A stretch of DNA of 64,000 nucleotides from Olleya marilimosa CAM030 (GCF_000518485.1 NZ_JADR01000006.1:243028-307027); one strand, 5' to 3'; positions 34,650 to 44,816 are shown, counted from the stretch's first letter. Notes: generated by a model from the sequence alone, not told the origin. Numbers and translations are program-made.

Positions 34650-36560
34650 ATGGCAGAAGTCACTGTGTTTAGTCTTTTTACAGACTTTGATATTAATCTT
34701 TTTAAAGCTGGAAAACATTATCGATTATACGAGAAATTTGGATCTCATATAACTACGGTTAATAATGTTGAAGGTACTTATTTTGCTGTTTGGGCACCAA
34801 GTGCAACACAAGTGTCTGTAGTAGGAGACTTTAATGGATGGACAGAAGGTGATCATATTTTAAATGTACGATGGGATAAAAGCGGAATCTGGGAAGGGTT
34901 TATACCAAATATTGGTAAAGGTAGTTTGTACAAGTATAAAATACAAAACAACACAATTGGTAGTGTAACAGAAAAAGCAGACCCTTATGCTAGACGTTGC
35001 GAGCATAATCCAAGTACAGCCTCAATAGTTTGGGAAGATAATTATGCTTGGAAAGATAAAAAATGGATGGCTTCCAGAAAGCAAAAAAATGCGTTAGATG
35101 CGCCTTATTCTGTTTACGAAGTACATTTAGGGTCATGGAAAAAACAAATTGAAGACAATCGTTTTTTATCTTATATAGAGTTGGCAGACGACTTAGTAAA
35201 TTATGTCAAAGAGATGAATTTTACGCACGTCGAGCTGATGCCTATAATGGAATTTCCGTACGACCCAAGTTGGGGTTATCAAATCACAGGTTATTTTGCA
35301 CCAACGTCACGATTTGGATATCCAGAAGAGTTTAAATTTTTGGTAGACACTTTACACCAAAATGATATTGGAATTATACTAGATTGGGTACCTTCTCATT
35401 TTCCTGAAGATATGCATGGTTTAGGATTATTTGATGGCTCTTGTTTGTATGAGCATCCAGATAAGCGTAAAGGGTATCATCAAGATTGGAAAAGCTTAAT
35501 TTTTAATTATGGTCGTAACGAGGTTAAATCGTTTTTAATAAGTAATGCCTTATTCTGGTTAGATCAATTTCATGCAGACGGTTTACGTGTAGATGCTGTA
35601 GCGTCTATGCTGTTTTTAGATTATAGTAGAGAAGAAGGTGAGTGGGAACCTAACATCTATGGAGGAAGAGAAAACCTAGAAGCCATAGCTTTTATACAAG
35701 ATTTAAATAAAGCAATTTACGGTAACTATCCAGACGTACAATCCATTGCAGAGGAGTCTACTGCATTTCCCGGAGTTTCAAAACCCGTGTTTTTAGGTGG
35801 TTTAGGGTTTGGAATGAAATGGATGATGGGTTGGATGCATGACACATTACAATATTTTTCAAAAGAACCTATATATAGAAAACACCATCAAAATGACATT
35901 ACCTTTTCATTAACCTACGCATTTACAGAAAATTTTATGTTGCCTTTAAGTCATGATGAAGTGGTGTATGGTAAAAAATCAATTTTAGGAAGAATGCCAG
36001 GAGATGAGTGGCAACGTTTTGCTAACGTAAGACTGTTATACAGTTATATGTTTGCTCATCCAGGTACAAAACTACTATTTCAAGGTGCAGAAATTGGTCA
36101 AAGTGAAGAATGGAATTTTCAAAATAGCCTGGATTGGCATTTACTAGATTATCCATCGCATAAAGGATTAAACCAATTTATCAAAGATGTTAATGTGTTT
36201 TATAAAACTGAACCAGCACTTTATCAAAAACAATTTTCAAGTGATGGTTTTGAGTGGATTGATTATGGAGATTCAGAGCATTCTGTAATAGTGTTTATGC
36301 GTAAAGGAAATAAGCCTAAAGACAATATTATTGTAGCTTGTAATATGACACCAGTACCTCTAAATAATTACAGAATTGGATTGCCTAAAAAAGGACAATT
36401 AATCGAAGTTTTTAACAGCGATAAAAAACAATATTTTGGAACAGGAGATTTTCAAAATAACCCAATAGTTAGCCAATTAAAATTGTGGCATTCTAGAAAA
36501 AATTCAGTCGAAATTACAATACCACCTTTAGGGATGATTGCCTTAAAATATCAATCTTAA
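34650..36560 (+). CDS. glgB: 1,4-alpha-glucan branching enzyme
   Basis: This 636-residue GH13 branching enzyme has an N-terminal CBM48 (VVGDFNGWTEGDH, ~55-70). The barrel motifs are GYQITGYFAPTSRFG, GLRVDAVASM (nucleophile Asp about residue 314), AEESTAFPG (acid/base Glu about 367) and LSHDEVVYGK. The length is normal for forms lacking the extra N1 domain. It adds alpha-1,6 branches to the GlgA product and completes the operon. Confidence 0.95.
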   Translation: MAEVTVFSLFTDFDINLFKAGKHYRLYEKFGSHITTVNNVEGTYFAVWAPSATQVSVVGDFNGWTEGDHILNVRWDKSGIWEGFIPNIGKGSLYKYKIQNNTIGSVTEKADPYARRCEHNPSTASIVWEDNYAWKDKKWMASRKQKNALDAPYSVYEVHLGSWKKQIEDNRFLSYIELADDLVNYVKEMNFTHVELMPIMEFPYDPSWGYQITGYFAPTSRFGYPEEFKFLVDTLHQNDIGIILDWVPSHFPEDMHGLGLFDGSCLYEHPDKRKGYHQDWKSLIFNYGRNEVKSFLISNALFWLDQFHADGLRVDAVASMLFLDYSREEGEWEPNIYGGRENLEAIAFIQDLNKAIYGNYPDVQSIAEESTAFPGVSKPVFLGGLGFGMKWMMGWMHDTLQYFSKEPIYRKHHQNDITFSLTYAFTENFMLPLSHDEVVYGKKSILGRMPGDEWQRFANVRLLYSYMFAHPGTKLLFQGAEIGQSEEWNFQNSLDWHLLDYPSHKGLNQFIKDVNVFYKTEPALYQKQFSSDGFEWIDYGDSEHSVIVFMRKGNKPKDNIIVACNMTPVPLNNYRIGLPKKGQLIEVFNSDKKQYFGTGDFQNNPIVSQLKLWHSRKNSVEITIPPLGMIALKYQS

Positions 36561-36743
36561 AAAATAGTGCGAAATTAAACTGTTTTATATAATTCTTATT
36601 TTTACTATTTGATAATTAAGGTTTTAATAAAATTTAATATCGAAAACGTTATAGTTAATAATTTGTAATAATATCTAATAACAATGCTTTTGTAAGAGGT
36701 TTATTTTGCTTTTTTTTACTATAAATAATTAGGACATTCAATT

Positions 36744-39149
36744 ATGATTGTAAATACAGAATTAGAACAAAAAGGAAACTTATTTCCTTCACAAATAATA
36801 AAATTTAAAAAAGATGTAGACACATTATATTTCTATACAGAAAATAATGTCGTACTTCAATTAACAGTCTTAAGGGATAGTGTCCTAAGATTTAGATATA
36901 CAACCACTGGAACGTTTGATAACGATTTTTCTTATGCTATAACCAAATACGCCAGTACAGGTTATAACAAATTAGAAATTGTAGAAAGTGATGAAATTTA
37001 TACGATAATCACTTCAAAATTACGATGTGAAGTCTCTAAAAAAGATGCAAGAGTATCTATATATGATGTCATAACCAATGAGTTAATTAATCAAGACGAA
37101 ATTGGGTTTCATTGGGAAGAAAGTTATGAGTTTGGTGGTAACATCGTAAAAATGAGTAAAATCGTTAATGAACGAGAAAGTTATTTTGGCTTAGGTGACA
37201 AACCAGAACATTTAAATTTAAAAGGAAAACGCTTCCAAAATTGGGTAACAGACTCTTATGCTTTTGGTAAAGAAACGGATCCAATTTACAAGGCTATCCC
37301 ATTTTTTACAGGTTTACATCATGGAAAGGCTTACGGAATCTTTTTTGATAACACCTTTAGATCTTATTTTGATTTTGGTCAGGAACGACGTAACGTAACC
37401 AGTTTTTGGGCTCAAGGAGGAGAGATGAATTACTATTTCATTTATGGTCCAAAAATGCAAGATGTTGTAGAAAATTATACAGACTTAACAGGAAAACCAC
37501 ATCAATTACCACCATTATGGGCTTTAGGATTTCATCAATGTAAATGGAGTTATTATCCAGAAGCAGAGGTTAAAGCGATAACCTCTAAATTTAGAGAGCT
37601 TCAAATACCATGTGATGCAATTTATTTAGATATTGATTATATGGATGGTTTTAGATGTTTTACTTGGAATAAAGACCATTTTCCTGATCCAAAACGTATG
37701 GTTAAAGAGTTGCTGGATGATGGATTTAAGACAGTTGCCATAATTGATCCAGGAATAAAAATAGATAACGAATATTCAGTATTTAAAGAGGCTTTAGATA
37801 AGGATTACTTTTGTAAACGTGCAGATGGACCTTATATGAAAGGTAAAGTATGGCCTGGAGAATGTTATTTTCCGGACTTTACAAAACCAGAAGTCAGAGA
37901 TTGGTGGTCAGGATTATTTAAAGAATTAGTCGAAGATATAGGTATACAAGGTGTTTGGAACGATATGAATGAGCCTGCTGTCATGGAAGTGCCAAACAAA
38001 ACATTTCCGGATGATGTACGTCACGACTACGATGGTAATCCTTGTAGTCACAGAAAAGCACATAATGTTTATGGTATGCAAATGGCAAGAGCCACTTACC
38101 ATGGAATGAAAAAATTTAATTACCCAAAACGCCCTTTTGTAATTACTAGAGCAGCTTATTCTGGTACCCAACGATACACCTCTACTTGGACAGGAGATAA
38201 TGTGGCAACTTGGGAACATCTTTGGATAGCAAACGTTCAAGCACAACGTATGGCAATGTCAGGATTTAGTTTTGCTGGTAGTGATATTGGAGGTTTTGCA
38301 GAACAGCCTCAAGGCGAATTATTTACACGTTGGATACAATTAGGAATCTTTCATCCATTTTGTCGTGTGCACTCTTCTGGAGATCATGGTGATCAAGAAC
38401 CTTGGGCTTTTGATGAAGATGTGACAGATGTAGTTAGAAAATTTATTGAAATTAGATACCAATTATTACCTTATTTATACACAGCTTTTTGGCATTTGGT
38501 AGAGCATGGGACACCTATATTAAAGTCCTTAGTCATGTACGACCAAGAGGATAATCAAACCCATTACAGAACAGACGAGTTTGTTTATGGAGACCAAATT
38601 TTAGTATGTCCAATACAAGAGCCTAACGCTAAAGGTCGCAGAATGTACATACCTAGAGGTAGTTGGTTTAACTTTTGGACGGATGAGTTAGTAGAAGGAG
38701 GTAAAGAAAAATGGGTAGACGCAGAAATAGATAGTATGCCTATTTTTATTAAAGAAGGCGCAATCATACCTAAATTTCCAATTCAGCAATACGTCGATCA
38801 AACAATCATCGAGGAACTATCATTAGACGTGTACTTTAAATTAGGTAAGGAATCGTCACAATTATTTGACGACGCACATGATGGATACGATTACACTAAA
38901 GGACGTTATAGTTTTAGGACATTTAAATTAACAGGTAAGTCGCATGAATTAATCATTCAACAGCATAAAGAAGGTAAGTACGAAGCGACTTATAAGACTT
39001 TCAAATTAAACATTCACGCATTACCCTTTGAAATTAATGAGATTCAAATAGATAATGAAACTGTAACCTTAGAGCACATCAAAAACAACGGAATAGTGTC
39101 TTTGGTTATTGATAAAAACTTTTCTGAAATTCATTTAATAGGAAAATAA
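36744..39149 (+). CDS. GH31 alpha-glucosidase
   Basis: This 801-residue protein has the GH31 layout: an N-terminal beta-sandwich (to ~230), a barrel with the nucleophile Asp407 in VWNDMNEPAVME and the acid/base Asp485 in WTGDNVATWEH, and C-terminal beta domains. There is no signal peptide, so it is probably cytosolic and acts on intracellular glucan or maltooligosaccharides, fitting glycogen turnover next to glgACB. A 183-base AT-rich gap separates it from glgB, so it may have its own promoter. Confidence 0.9.
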   Translation: MIVNTELEQKGNLFPSQIIKFKKDVDTLYFYTENNVVLQLTVLRDSVLRFRYTTTGTFDNDFSYAITKYASTGYNKLEIVESDEIYTIITSKLRCEVSKKDARVSIYDVITNELINQDEIGFHWEESYEFGGNIVKMSKIVNERESYFGLGDKPEHLNLKGKRFQNWVTDSYAFGKETDPIYKAIPFFTGLHHGKAYGIFFDNTFRSYFDFGQERRNVTSFWAQGGEMNYYFIYGPKMQDVVENYTDLTGKPHQLPPLWALGFHQCKWSYYPEAEVKAITSKFRELQIPCDAIYLDIDYMDGFRCFTWNKDHFPDPKRMVKELLDDGFKTVAIIDPGIKIDNEYSVFKEALDKDYFCKRADGPYMKGKVWPGECYFPDFTKPEVRDWWSGLFKELVEDIGIQGVWNDMNEPAVMEVPNKTFPDDVRHDYDGNPCSHRKAHNVYGMQMARATYHGMKKFNYPKRPFVITRAAYSGTQRYTSTWTGDNVATWEHLWIANVQAQRMAMSGFSFAGSDIGGFAEQPQGELFTRWIQLGIFHPFCRVHSSGDHGDQEPWAFDEDVTDVVRKFIEIRYQLLPYLYTAFWHLVEHGTPILKSLVMYDQEDNQTHYRTDEFVYGDQILVCPIQEPNAKGRRMYIPRGSWFNFWTDELVEGGKEKWVDAEIDSMPIFIKEGAIIPKFPIQQYVDQTIIEELSLDVYFKLGKESSQLFDDAHDGYDYTKGRYSFRTFKLTGKSHELIIQQHKEGKYEATYKTFKLNIHALPFEINEIQIDNETVTLEHIKNNGIVSLVIDKNFSEIHLIGK

Positions 39150-39278
39150 ATATAAGTAAAATACTGTTTGTGGATTATATCTGATTTTAATCGATGTTTT
39201 GTTAGCATTTAAAAATTAGATTTGTTACAAAATGGCTAAGTTTTTGTAGATTTATAAAAAGAATAAATTATAAACGAT

Positions 39279-40112
39279 ATGAAATTAAAAAATAGTGTAG
39301 CGCTAGCATTAACATTAGTGATGTTTTTGTCATGTTCTACTAATCCATTTACAGGAAAAAAAACATTAGCATTTGTGTCTAATGCAGAATTATTTCCAAC
39401 AGCATTTGCACAATATAACCAAGTGTTGACAGAAAGTAAAGTAGAAACAGGGACAACAAGAGCAGATATGATAAAGCGTGTTGGTCAGCGTATAGCTGTT
39501 GCTGCAGAACGTTGGTTAAATGCTAATGGACAACAAGGTTACTTAAACGATTACAAATGGGAATACAATTTAATTGATGAAGATATTGTAAACGCATGGT
39601 GTATGCCTGGAGGAAAAATTGTGTTTTACACAGGTATTTTACCAGTAGCAGAAAACGAATCTGCAATTGCAGCAATTATGGGTCATGAAGTAGCACATGC
39701 CTTAGCTAATCATGGACAACAACGTATGAGTGCAGGAATGATTCAACAAGGTTTAGCAGTTGTTGGTAATGTAGCATTAGCTAATGACGAAAAAACTTTA
39801 GGAATCTTTAATCAATCTTATGGTATTGTTTCTAACGTAGGTGGTATGTTGCCTTTTAGTAGAAGTCATGAAACAGAAGCAGATAGAATTGGTTTATATC
39901 TTACAGCTATTGCTGGTTATAATCCAGATGAAGCAGCTAATTTATGGAGACGTATGGCACAAGCAAGTGGAGGTCAAGCACCACCAGAGTTTTTAAGTAC
40001 GCATCCAGCTAATCAAACCCGTATTGATAATTTAACAGCCTTATCTCCTTCAGCTAAAGCAGAAGCACAAAAATTTGGTGTCACTAGTTTTAGACCTTTA
40101 GGTAAATACTAG
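39279..40112 (+). CDS. M48-family metalloprotease lipoprotein
   Basis: This 277-residue protein has a lipobox with Cys19 (VMFLSC). The M48 motif HEVAH gives zinc ligands His136 and His140, and Glu200 in ETEADRIG is the third ligand. The rest resembles LoiP/YggG-type periplasmic peptidases that act in outer-membrane quality control. It is single-gene, ending at a terminator. Confidence 0.9.
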   Translation: MKLKNSVALALTLVMFLSCSTNPFTGKKTLAFVSNAELFPTAFAQYNQVLTESKVETGTTRADMIKRVGQRIAVAAERWLNANGQQGYLNDYKWEYNLIDEDIVNAWCMPGGKIVFYTGILPVAENESAIAAIMGHEVAHALANHGQQRMSAGMIQQGLAVVGNVALANDEKTLGIFNQSYGIVSNVGGMLPFSRSHETEADRIGLYLTAIAGYNPDEAANLWRRMAQASGGQAPPEFLSTHPANQTRIDNLTALSPSAKAEAQKFGVTSFRPLGKY

Positions 40113-40139
40113 TTTTTTAAAAATATTTAATTACTTTCG

Positions 40140-40165
40140 AAGCTGCTCTTATAAGAGCAGCTTTT
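40140..40165 (+). terminator. terminator after the M48 peptidase gene
   Basis: A long palindromic stem (AAGCTGCTCTT / AAGAGCAGCTT) is followed by a short T-rich tract. Confidence 0.7.
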
Positions 40166-40196
40166 GTATTTTTAAGCACTAACTAATTACAATTTA

Positions 40197-41501
40197 ATGG
40201 CACATTTAAAAAAAGGAAGTAAAAAACTGCTTAATGCTTGGGCGTTTTACGATTGGGCAAATTCAGTTTATACGTTAACTATAGCATCGTCAATATTCCC
40301 AATATTTTATTCTGCACTTTTTGTTTCTCAAGTCGAAAGAACAATTCCAGCTTTTGGTATGGTTTTTAAAAGCACAGCATTAATAACGTATGTTACAGCT
40401 TTTACATTTTTAGTGGTAGCTTTTACGTCGCCTATTTTATCTGGTATTGCAGATTATGTAGGAAATAAGAAAAATTTTATGAAGTTTTTCTGTTATTTAG
40501 GAGGTTTAGGTTGTATTGGTTTATACTGGTTTAGCATCGAGTCTATTCATATTAGTTTGTTGTTTTACTTTATGGGTTTAATTGGATACTGGGGAAGTTT
40601 GGTGTTTTACAATTCTTACCTACCTGATATTGCATTTCCAGAACAACAAGACAGTATAAGTGCTAAAGGATTTAGTTTAGGTTACGTTGGGAGTGTTTTA
40701 TTGTTGATAATAAATCTAGCGATGGTTATGACTCAAGAAACAGGAGAGGCAAAAATGCAAATGATGCGCTATTCTTTTGTGATGGTTGGTGTTTGGTGGA
40801 TTGGGTTTAGTCAATATTCATTTTACATATTACCAAAAGGAGTTAAAACAGGTCAAAAAGTGACAAGAGCGATTGTCTTTAATGGTTTAAAAGAATTAAA
40901 ATTAGTTTGGTTTCAGCTTAAGCAAAACTTAAGACTTAAGCGTTACCTAGCAGCATTTTTTGTTTTTAGTATGGCTGTACAAACCATTATGTTAGTAGCT
41001 GTCTATTTTGGAGAAGAAGAAATTGCATGGGGAAGCTCTGACGCTAAAACTCAAGGTTTAATAGTCAGTATATTAGTCATACAATTAGTAGCAATACTTG
41101 GTGCCATTTTAACATCCAAAGCTTCAGCTAAATTCGGAAATATTAAAACACTTATAATTGTCAATTTTATATGGATGGCATTATGTTTTTACGCTTATTT
41201 TATGGTAACACCATTTCAATTTTATGTGGCAGCAGGTTGTGTTGGATTAGTTATGGGAGGCGTACAAAGTTTAGCAAGATCAACCTACTCTAAATTTTTA
41301 CCAGAGACTGAGGATACTACTTCATATTTTAGTTTTTATGACGTTGCAGAAAAAGTAGGTATAGTTATAGGGATGGTTATTTTTGCAACCATTGACCAAT
41401 TAACGGGAAGTATGCGCAATGCAATATTGTTTTTGTTTGTATTCTTTTTAGTAGGAATCTTTTTGCTGTTTAGAGTGCCAAAACATGGTAAGTTAAATTA
41501 A
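40197..41501 (+). CDS. MFS transporter, UMF1/Atg22-like
   Basis: This 434-residue protein has about 12 transmembrane segments and opens with the characteristic LLNAWAFYDWANSVYTLTI. The middle has a loop after helix 6 (FYILPKGVKTGQKVTR), and a second half begins at LAAFFVFSMAVQTIMLVAV. UMF1-family members are putative small-molecule or amino-acid exporters; the substrate cannot be given. It lies between two terminated units, 32 bases ahead of a lipoprotein gene. Confidence 0.85.
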   Translation: MAHLKKGSKKLLNAWAFYDWANSVYTLTIASSIFPIFYSALFVSQVERTIPAFGMVFKSTALITYVTAFTFLVVAFTSPILSGIADYVGNKKNFMKFFCYLGGLGCIGLYWFSIESIHISLLFYFMGLIGYWGSLVFYNSYLPDIAFPEQQDSISAKGFSLGYVGSVLLLIINLAMVMTQETGEAKMQMMRYSFVMVGVWWIGFSQYSFYILPKGVKTGQKVTRAIVFNGLKELKLVWFQLKQNLRLKRYLAAFFVFSMAVQTIMLVAVYFGEEEIAWGSSDAKTQGLIVSILVIQLVAILGAILTSKASAKFGNIKTLIIVNFIWMALCFYAYFMVTPFQFYVAAGCVGLVMGGVQSLARSTYSKFLPETEDTTSYFSFYDVAEKVGIVIGMVIFATIDQLTGSMRNAILFLFVFFLVGIFLLFRVPKHGKLN

Positions 41502-41533
41502 TTTTATTATGTTTATAATCTAAAATATTAAAA

Positions 41534-42364
41534 ATGAAAAAAATATTACTACCATTATTGTCTTTAGCTTTTGTGTTTTTAAGTTGTGAAAACGAGCCTT
41601 TAGAAGGGTTTGATTTAGATGCAACAGGTAATACTACAGGAGGAGGAAGTGTAGGAGGTGAAGCAGTAATTATAGGAGAACCTGGAGGAGAGTCTACAGG
41701 AGACTATTGGCCTATGGCTGCTGGTAATAAATGGACTTATGATTATTCTGTTGATGGTGTTGCAGATGAAGATGCAATCATGGAAATTTCTAATCAAGAG
41801 GATTATTTAGGATTTCCGTCTTATTTGTATAGTTCATTTTTTCAAAATTCTACAAGTACAGATGGATCAACAACAGGTGATGTTGAGTTAAATTCGTATT
41901 CTAGTAAAAATGGTGGAGATTATCACTTTAGTGTAGCTAGTACTAACATAAATGTAGGTGGTTTTATTGAAATCACGCAATCTGCTTATGGATTTATAAT
42001 GTTAAAAGATTATTTAAACGTAGGAGAAAGTTGGACTAATACTTATACAATTACTACAACTACTGAGGTTTTAATTGAAGATTTACCAGAAGTACCAACT
42101 ACCAATTTAAATGTAATTTACCATAGTGAAATTATGGAAAAAGATAGTACTGTTGAGGTTAATGGTACTAGCTATAGTCCAGTTATTAAAGTTAAAGCTA
42201 CAACAACGTATCAATTAGCAGGAACTCCTGATAGCTCTGCAGAGTATTTTTACTATTTTGCTAAAGATGTAGGATTAATTAAATATGAAGGAAGTGTATT
42301 TGATGCAGATGACAATATTACTTCTAATGTTTTAGGAGAACTAAATGACGTTATTTTAAACTAA
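41534..42364 (+). CDS. lipoprotein of unknown function
   Basis: This 276-residue protein has a lipobox ending at Cys18 (LAFVFLSC). A Gly-rich linker (TTGGGSVGGEAV, residues ~36-55) leads to a beta-rich domain that opens YWPMAAGNKWTYDYSVDG. That opening is typical of a widespread family of Bacteroidota lipoproteins predicted to be secreted lipocalin-like or beta-sandwich proteins. No catalytic residues are evident. Confidence 0.75.
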   Translation: MKKILLPLLSLAFVFLSCENEPLEGFDLDATGNTTGGGSVGGEAVIIGEPGGESTGDYWPMAAGNKWTYDYSVDGVADEDAIMEISNQEDYLGFPSYLYSSFFQNSTSTDGSTTGDVELNSYSSKNGGDYHFSVASTNINVGGFIEITQSAYGFIMLKDYLNVGESWTNTYTITTTTEVLIEDLPEVPTTNLNVIYHSEIMEKDSTVEVNGTSYSPVIKVKATTTYQLAGTPDSSAEYFYYFAKDVGLIKYEGSVFDADDNITSNVLGELNDVILN

Positions 42365-42379
42365 GATATTTAAACAAAT

Positions 42380-42422
42380 AAAAAAAGCCACAACTCTAAT
42401 ATTAGAATTGTGGCTTTTTTTA
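42380..42422. terminator. bidirectional terminator between the lipoprotein and the GIN-domain gene
   Basis: The stem AAAGCCACAA / TTGTGGCTTT with a partly paired loop is flanked by A- and T-runs on both sides. Confidence 0.88.
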
Positions 42423-42438
42423 TTTATAAATTTTAGTA

Positions 42439-43173
42439 TTAATTACTAATGTCTCCAGATCCTGTGACTTTCTTGTCTACTTTACTTGGACTGCCTTTAT
42501 ACTCAATATCTCCAGATCCTGTTACTCTTGCTTTAATAGCTTCTTTAGCATAAACAATTACATCTCCAGATCCTGTGACTTTAGCTTCTGTATAATCAGC
42601 CATTAAGCGACCTCCATGAAAATCTCCAGATCCTGTCACACTTGCATTTAAGTTAGTCGTTTGACCAGTTAGTGTTAAATCTCCAGATCCTGTAACAGAC
42701 GCATCAACATTAGTAGAGTTTACGTCTAAAGTCACATCTCCAGAGCCTGATACTTTAGCTTCAAAGTTTTTTGAAACTATGGTTGCATTTGAAGTTACGT
42801 CTCCAGATCCTGAAAGTGATACTTTGTCAATATCTTTAAATGGTATTGTAATCTTGATAGTTTTATTTCCGCTAGGTTTTAAATTAATGTTATTTTCTGT
42901 TTTAACAATTAGTCCATGACCTTCAACTTCGGTTAAAATATAATCTAAAAGGTTTTCTTCTCCTTCAATTGTAATTGTGCCTTCTTCCCCTTCAACTAAT
43001 TCAAATTCCATCCATCCTGCTAATCTTATAGCATCATAGTCTGATGTTGTTCTAGTTATTGTAGTAACGTTTCCGTTTCCTTTAATTGTTTTTCCTTTTC
43101 CCCATTGTGCATTACAAGAAGTAAAGGCAATAAGCGCTAAGGTTAATACTAGTGTTTGTTTTAATGTTTTCAT
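42439..43173 (-). CDS. GIN-domain (DUF2807) lipoprotein with repeated GSGD motifs
   Basis: This 244-residue protein has a lipobox with Cys20 (LIAFTSC) and a head domain (DYDAIRLAGWMEFELVEGEE). Seven repeats of about 19-21 residues follow, each built around GSGD (GSGDVTSNAT, GSGDVTLDVN, GSGDLTLTG and so on), giving a right-handed beta-helix-like putative auto-transporter adhesin fold. At DNA level seven near-identical TCTCCAGATCCTG stretches mark the repeats. It is the last gene of the ECF operon. Confidence 0.85.
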   Translation of the reverse strand: MKTLKQTLVLTLALIAFTSCNAQWGKGKTIKGNGNVTTITRTTSDYDAIRLAGWMEFELVEGEEGTITIEGEENLLDYILTEVEGHGLIVKTENNINLKPSGNKTIKITIPFKDIDKVSLSGSGDVTSNATIVSKNFEAKVSGSGDVTLDVNSTNVDASVTGSGDLTLTGQTTNLNASVTGSGDFHGGRLMADYTEAKVTGSGDVIVYAKEAIKARVTGSGDIEYKGSPSKVDKKVTGSGDISN

Positions 43174-43199
43174 GATGATTGATTTTGTGTGTTAATTGA

Positions 43200-44282
43200 T
43201 TATTTTTTGTCAAAGGTTACGCTTCCGTAATCTGAGTTTATTTTAATTAAATTTCCTGAGTTATTTTTTAAATGATATCCTGCGTAGTATTTATCAGAGT
43301 GCTTGATACTTTTGGTGTTAATTTCAAAATCATCTTCACCATTTAAGCTTCCGTATTCTAGTTTAATATCAAAATCAAAAGCGTATTCGGGATCAATACC
43401 TATTTTTATACCAACATAGTCAGATTCAATATTTATATCTCCAGCATTTTTTGTCATTTTTCCAATTTTAATAGAACCGTAATCTGCATTTAAAGTCACG
43501 TGTTTATAAACATCACCTAATACAACTGTAAGGTAGTCACCATTACCAGAAATGCTATTTAGTTTATTAACTCGTAGGCTTCCGTAATCGCAGTTATAAT
43601 TTATGTTTTCGGCTATTTCTATTAACGATTTTGTATAATCTGCTACGATAGTTAAGTCTTTAGTTTTTGCAACTGTAAACCCACTATAGTCAGCATTAAT
43701 TTTTCCACTTTTTATGTATTCAAAATAACTATTATTGGTGTAATCAAAATTGATAATATTGTTATCTGCTAATAACTCTTTGGTAGTAATTTTACCATAA
43801 TCACAACTTATTTCTGCACGACCTTCAAGCGTTCCTAAAGTTATATTACCATAATCGTTACTTAAGTCCACATGGTTTGTAATGGGCATTTTAACAACGT
43901 AATTTATTTTCATATTAACATCGTTGTTATTAGACCAATTCCACCAAGAGCTTTTCTTCTTTTTACCAATTAAAGTCTCAGCAGAAACGTAATTGGATGT
44001 TCCAGAAAATTCGACATCAATTTCATCTAATCTTGATTGTACTTCTTCTAAATCATTACCATTGGTAGTTATTTTAACTTCAATAGCAATAGTATTACCT
44101 GTCCATGTTACAATATCTAGGTTACCATATTTATTGTCTATTTTTAAGGTGGCATTTTTGGTAACGGTATATTCTTTTTTTAATGTTTTTTGTCTAGTAT
44201 GTTTGCCATCCAAATCGCCATTATTAGATAAGGCAATTACCGGAAGTAAAAGGCATAGTGTTAATTTATATAGTAGTTTCAT
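43200..44282 (-). CDS. exported beta-repeat protein with DYG motifs (DUF4097-like)
   Basis: This 360-residue protein has a signal peptide (LTLCLLLPVIALS) and a series of beta-helix-like repeats carrying DYG or DYx (NDYGNITLG, SCDYGKITTK, NADYSGFTV, NCDYGSLRVN, NADYGSIKIG, NSDYGSVTF). This is the kind of repeat found in DUF4097/GIN-like adhesin-type proteins. The start overlaps the anti-sigma candidate by 17 bases. With the GIN protein it is probably an output of the sigma factor encoded upstream. No enzymatic motif is visible. Confidence 0.75.
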   Translation of the reverse strand: MKLLYKLTLCLLLPVIALSNNGDLDGKHTRQKTLKKEYTVTKNATLKIDNKYGNLDIVTWTGNTIAIEVKITTNGNDLEEVQSRLDEIDVEFSGTSNYVSAETLIGKKKKSSWWNWSNNNDVNMKINYVVKMPITNHVDLSNDYGNITLGTLEGRAEISCDYGKITTKELLADNNIINFDYTNNSYFEYIKSGKINADYSGFTVAKTKDLTIVADYTKSLIEIAENINYNCDYGSLRVNKLNSISGNGDYLTVVLGDVYKHVTLNADYGSIKIGKMTKNAGDINIESDYVGIKIGIDPEYAFDFDIKLEYGSLNGEDDFEINTKSIKHSDKYYAGYHLKNNSGNLIKINSDYGSVTFDKK

Positions 44283-44811
44283 AATTGTTTTGTTTTAATG
44301 TTTTAAGCGCTTCAATTTGTAAAAGTGTGCTTTGTAACACGTCTATTCTGTTTTGAAAGTTGGTTATCATTGCATAAATGACGCGTTGGTCTTCACCACT
44401 TTCTGTTAGGTTTAATTTTAAATTTTTGTATTCTAATTCTAACTTATCTAATCTTGATAAAGCATCATCAACAAGTTTTTGTGTTTCTGGGCTTTTTTCT
44501 GTTTTAAGTTTATTTAATTCAAAAGCGATAGTGTTAGAAAAAAAGTTTTGTGTTTCTGCCAATTCTGGAGAGATACTTGCTAAGTCTTTTTGGGTAGTAT
44601 CAGGTTTTAAATTAAGTGCAATACTTAAAATTAAGACAATAGATGCTGCAACTGCAAGTAAAGGTTTCCAGTAATTAGTTTTACGACTAGCTACTTTAGT
44701 TTCGGTTTTGTTTAGTTTGTCAATAAAACGTTGTTGATGTCCTAAATTTGGGACTTCAATATCAAATTGACTATCTAAACTTTCAAATAATTGTTCTATA
44801 TTATCTTTCAT
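44266..44811 (-). CDS. single-pass membrane protein, likely anti-sigma factor
   Basis: This 181-residue protein has a short cytoplasmic N-terminus (~50 residues), one transmembrane segment (LLAVAASIVLILSIALNL) and a periplasmic coiled-coil (RLDKLELEYKNLKLNL). It lies five bases after the sigma gene. I use the ATG at 44811; a GTG one codon earlier is the alternative. No HxxxCxxC zinc motif of ZAS anti-sigmas is present, so the anti-sigma role is inferred from context and topology. Confidence 0.7.
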   Translation of the reverse strand: MKDNIEQLFESLDSQFDIEVPNLGHQQRFIDKLNKTETKVASRKTNYWKPLLAVAASIVLILSIALNLKPDTTQKDLASISPELAETQNFFSNTIAFELNKLKTEKSPETQKLVDDALSRLDKLELEYKNLKLNLTESGEDQRVIYAMITNFQNRIDVLQSTLLQIEALKTLKQNNYETTI

Positions 44812-44816
44812 CACAA

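Noticed and set aside
42439..43173. Regularly spaced repeats that could be taken for a CRISPR array
   Set aside because: The repeats are in frame within one long ORF, encode GSGD, and the spacers are coding and related to one another.
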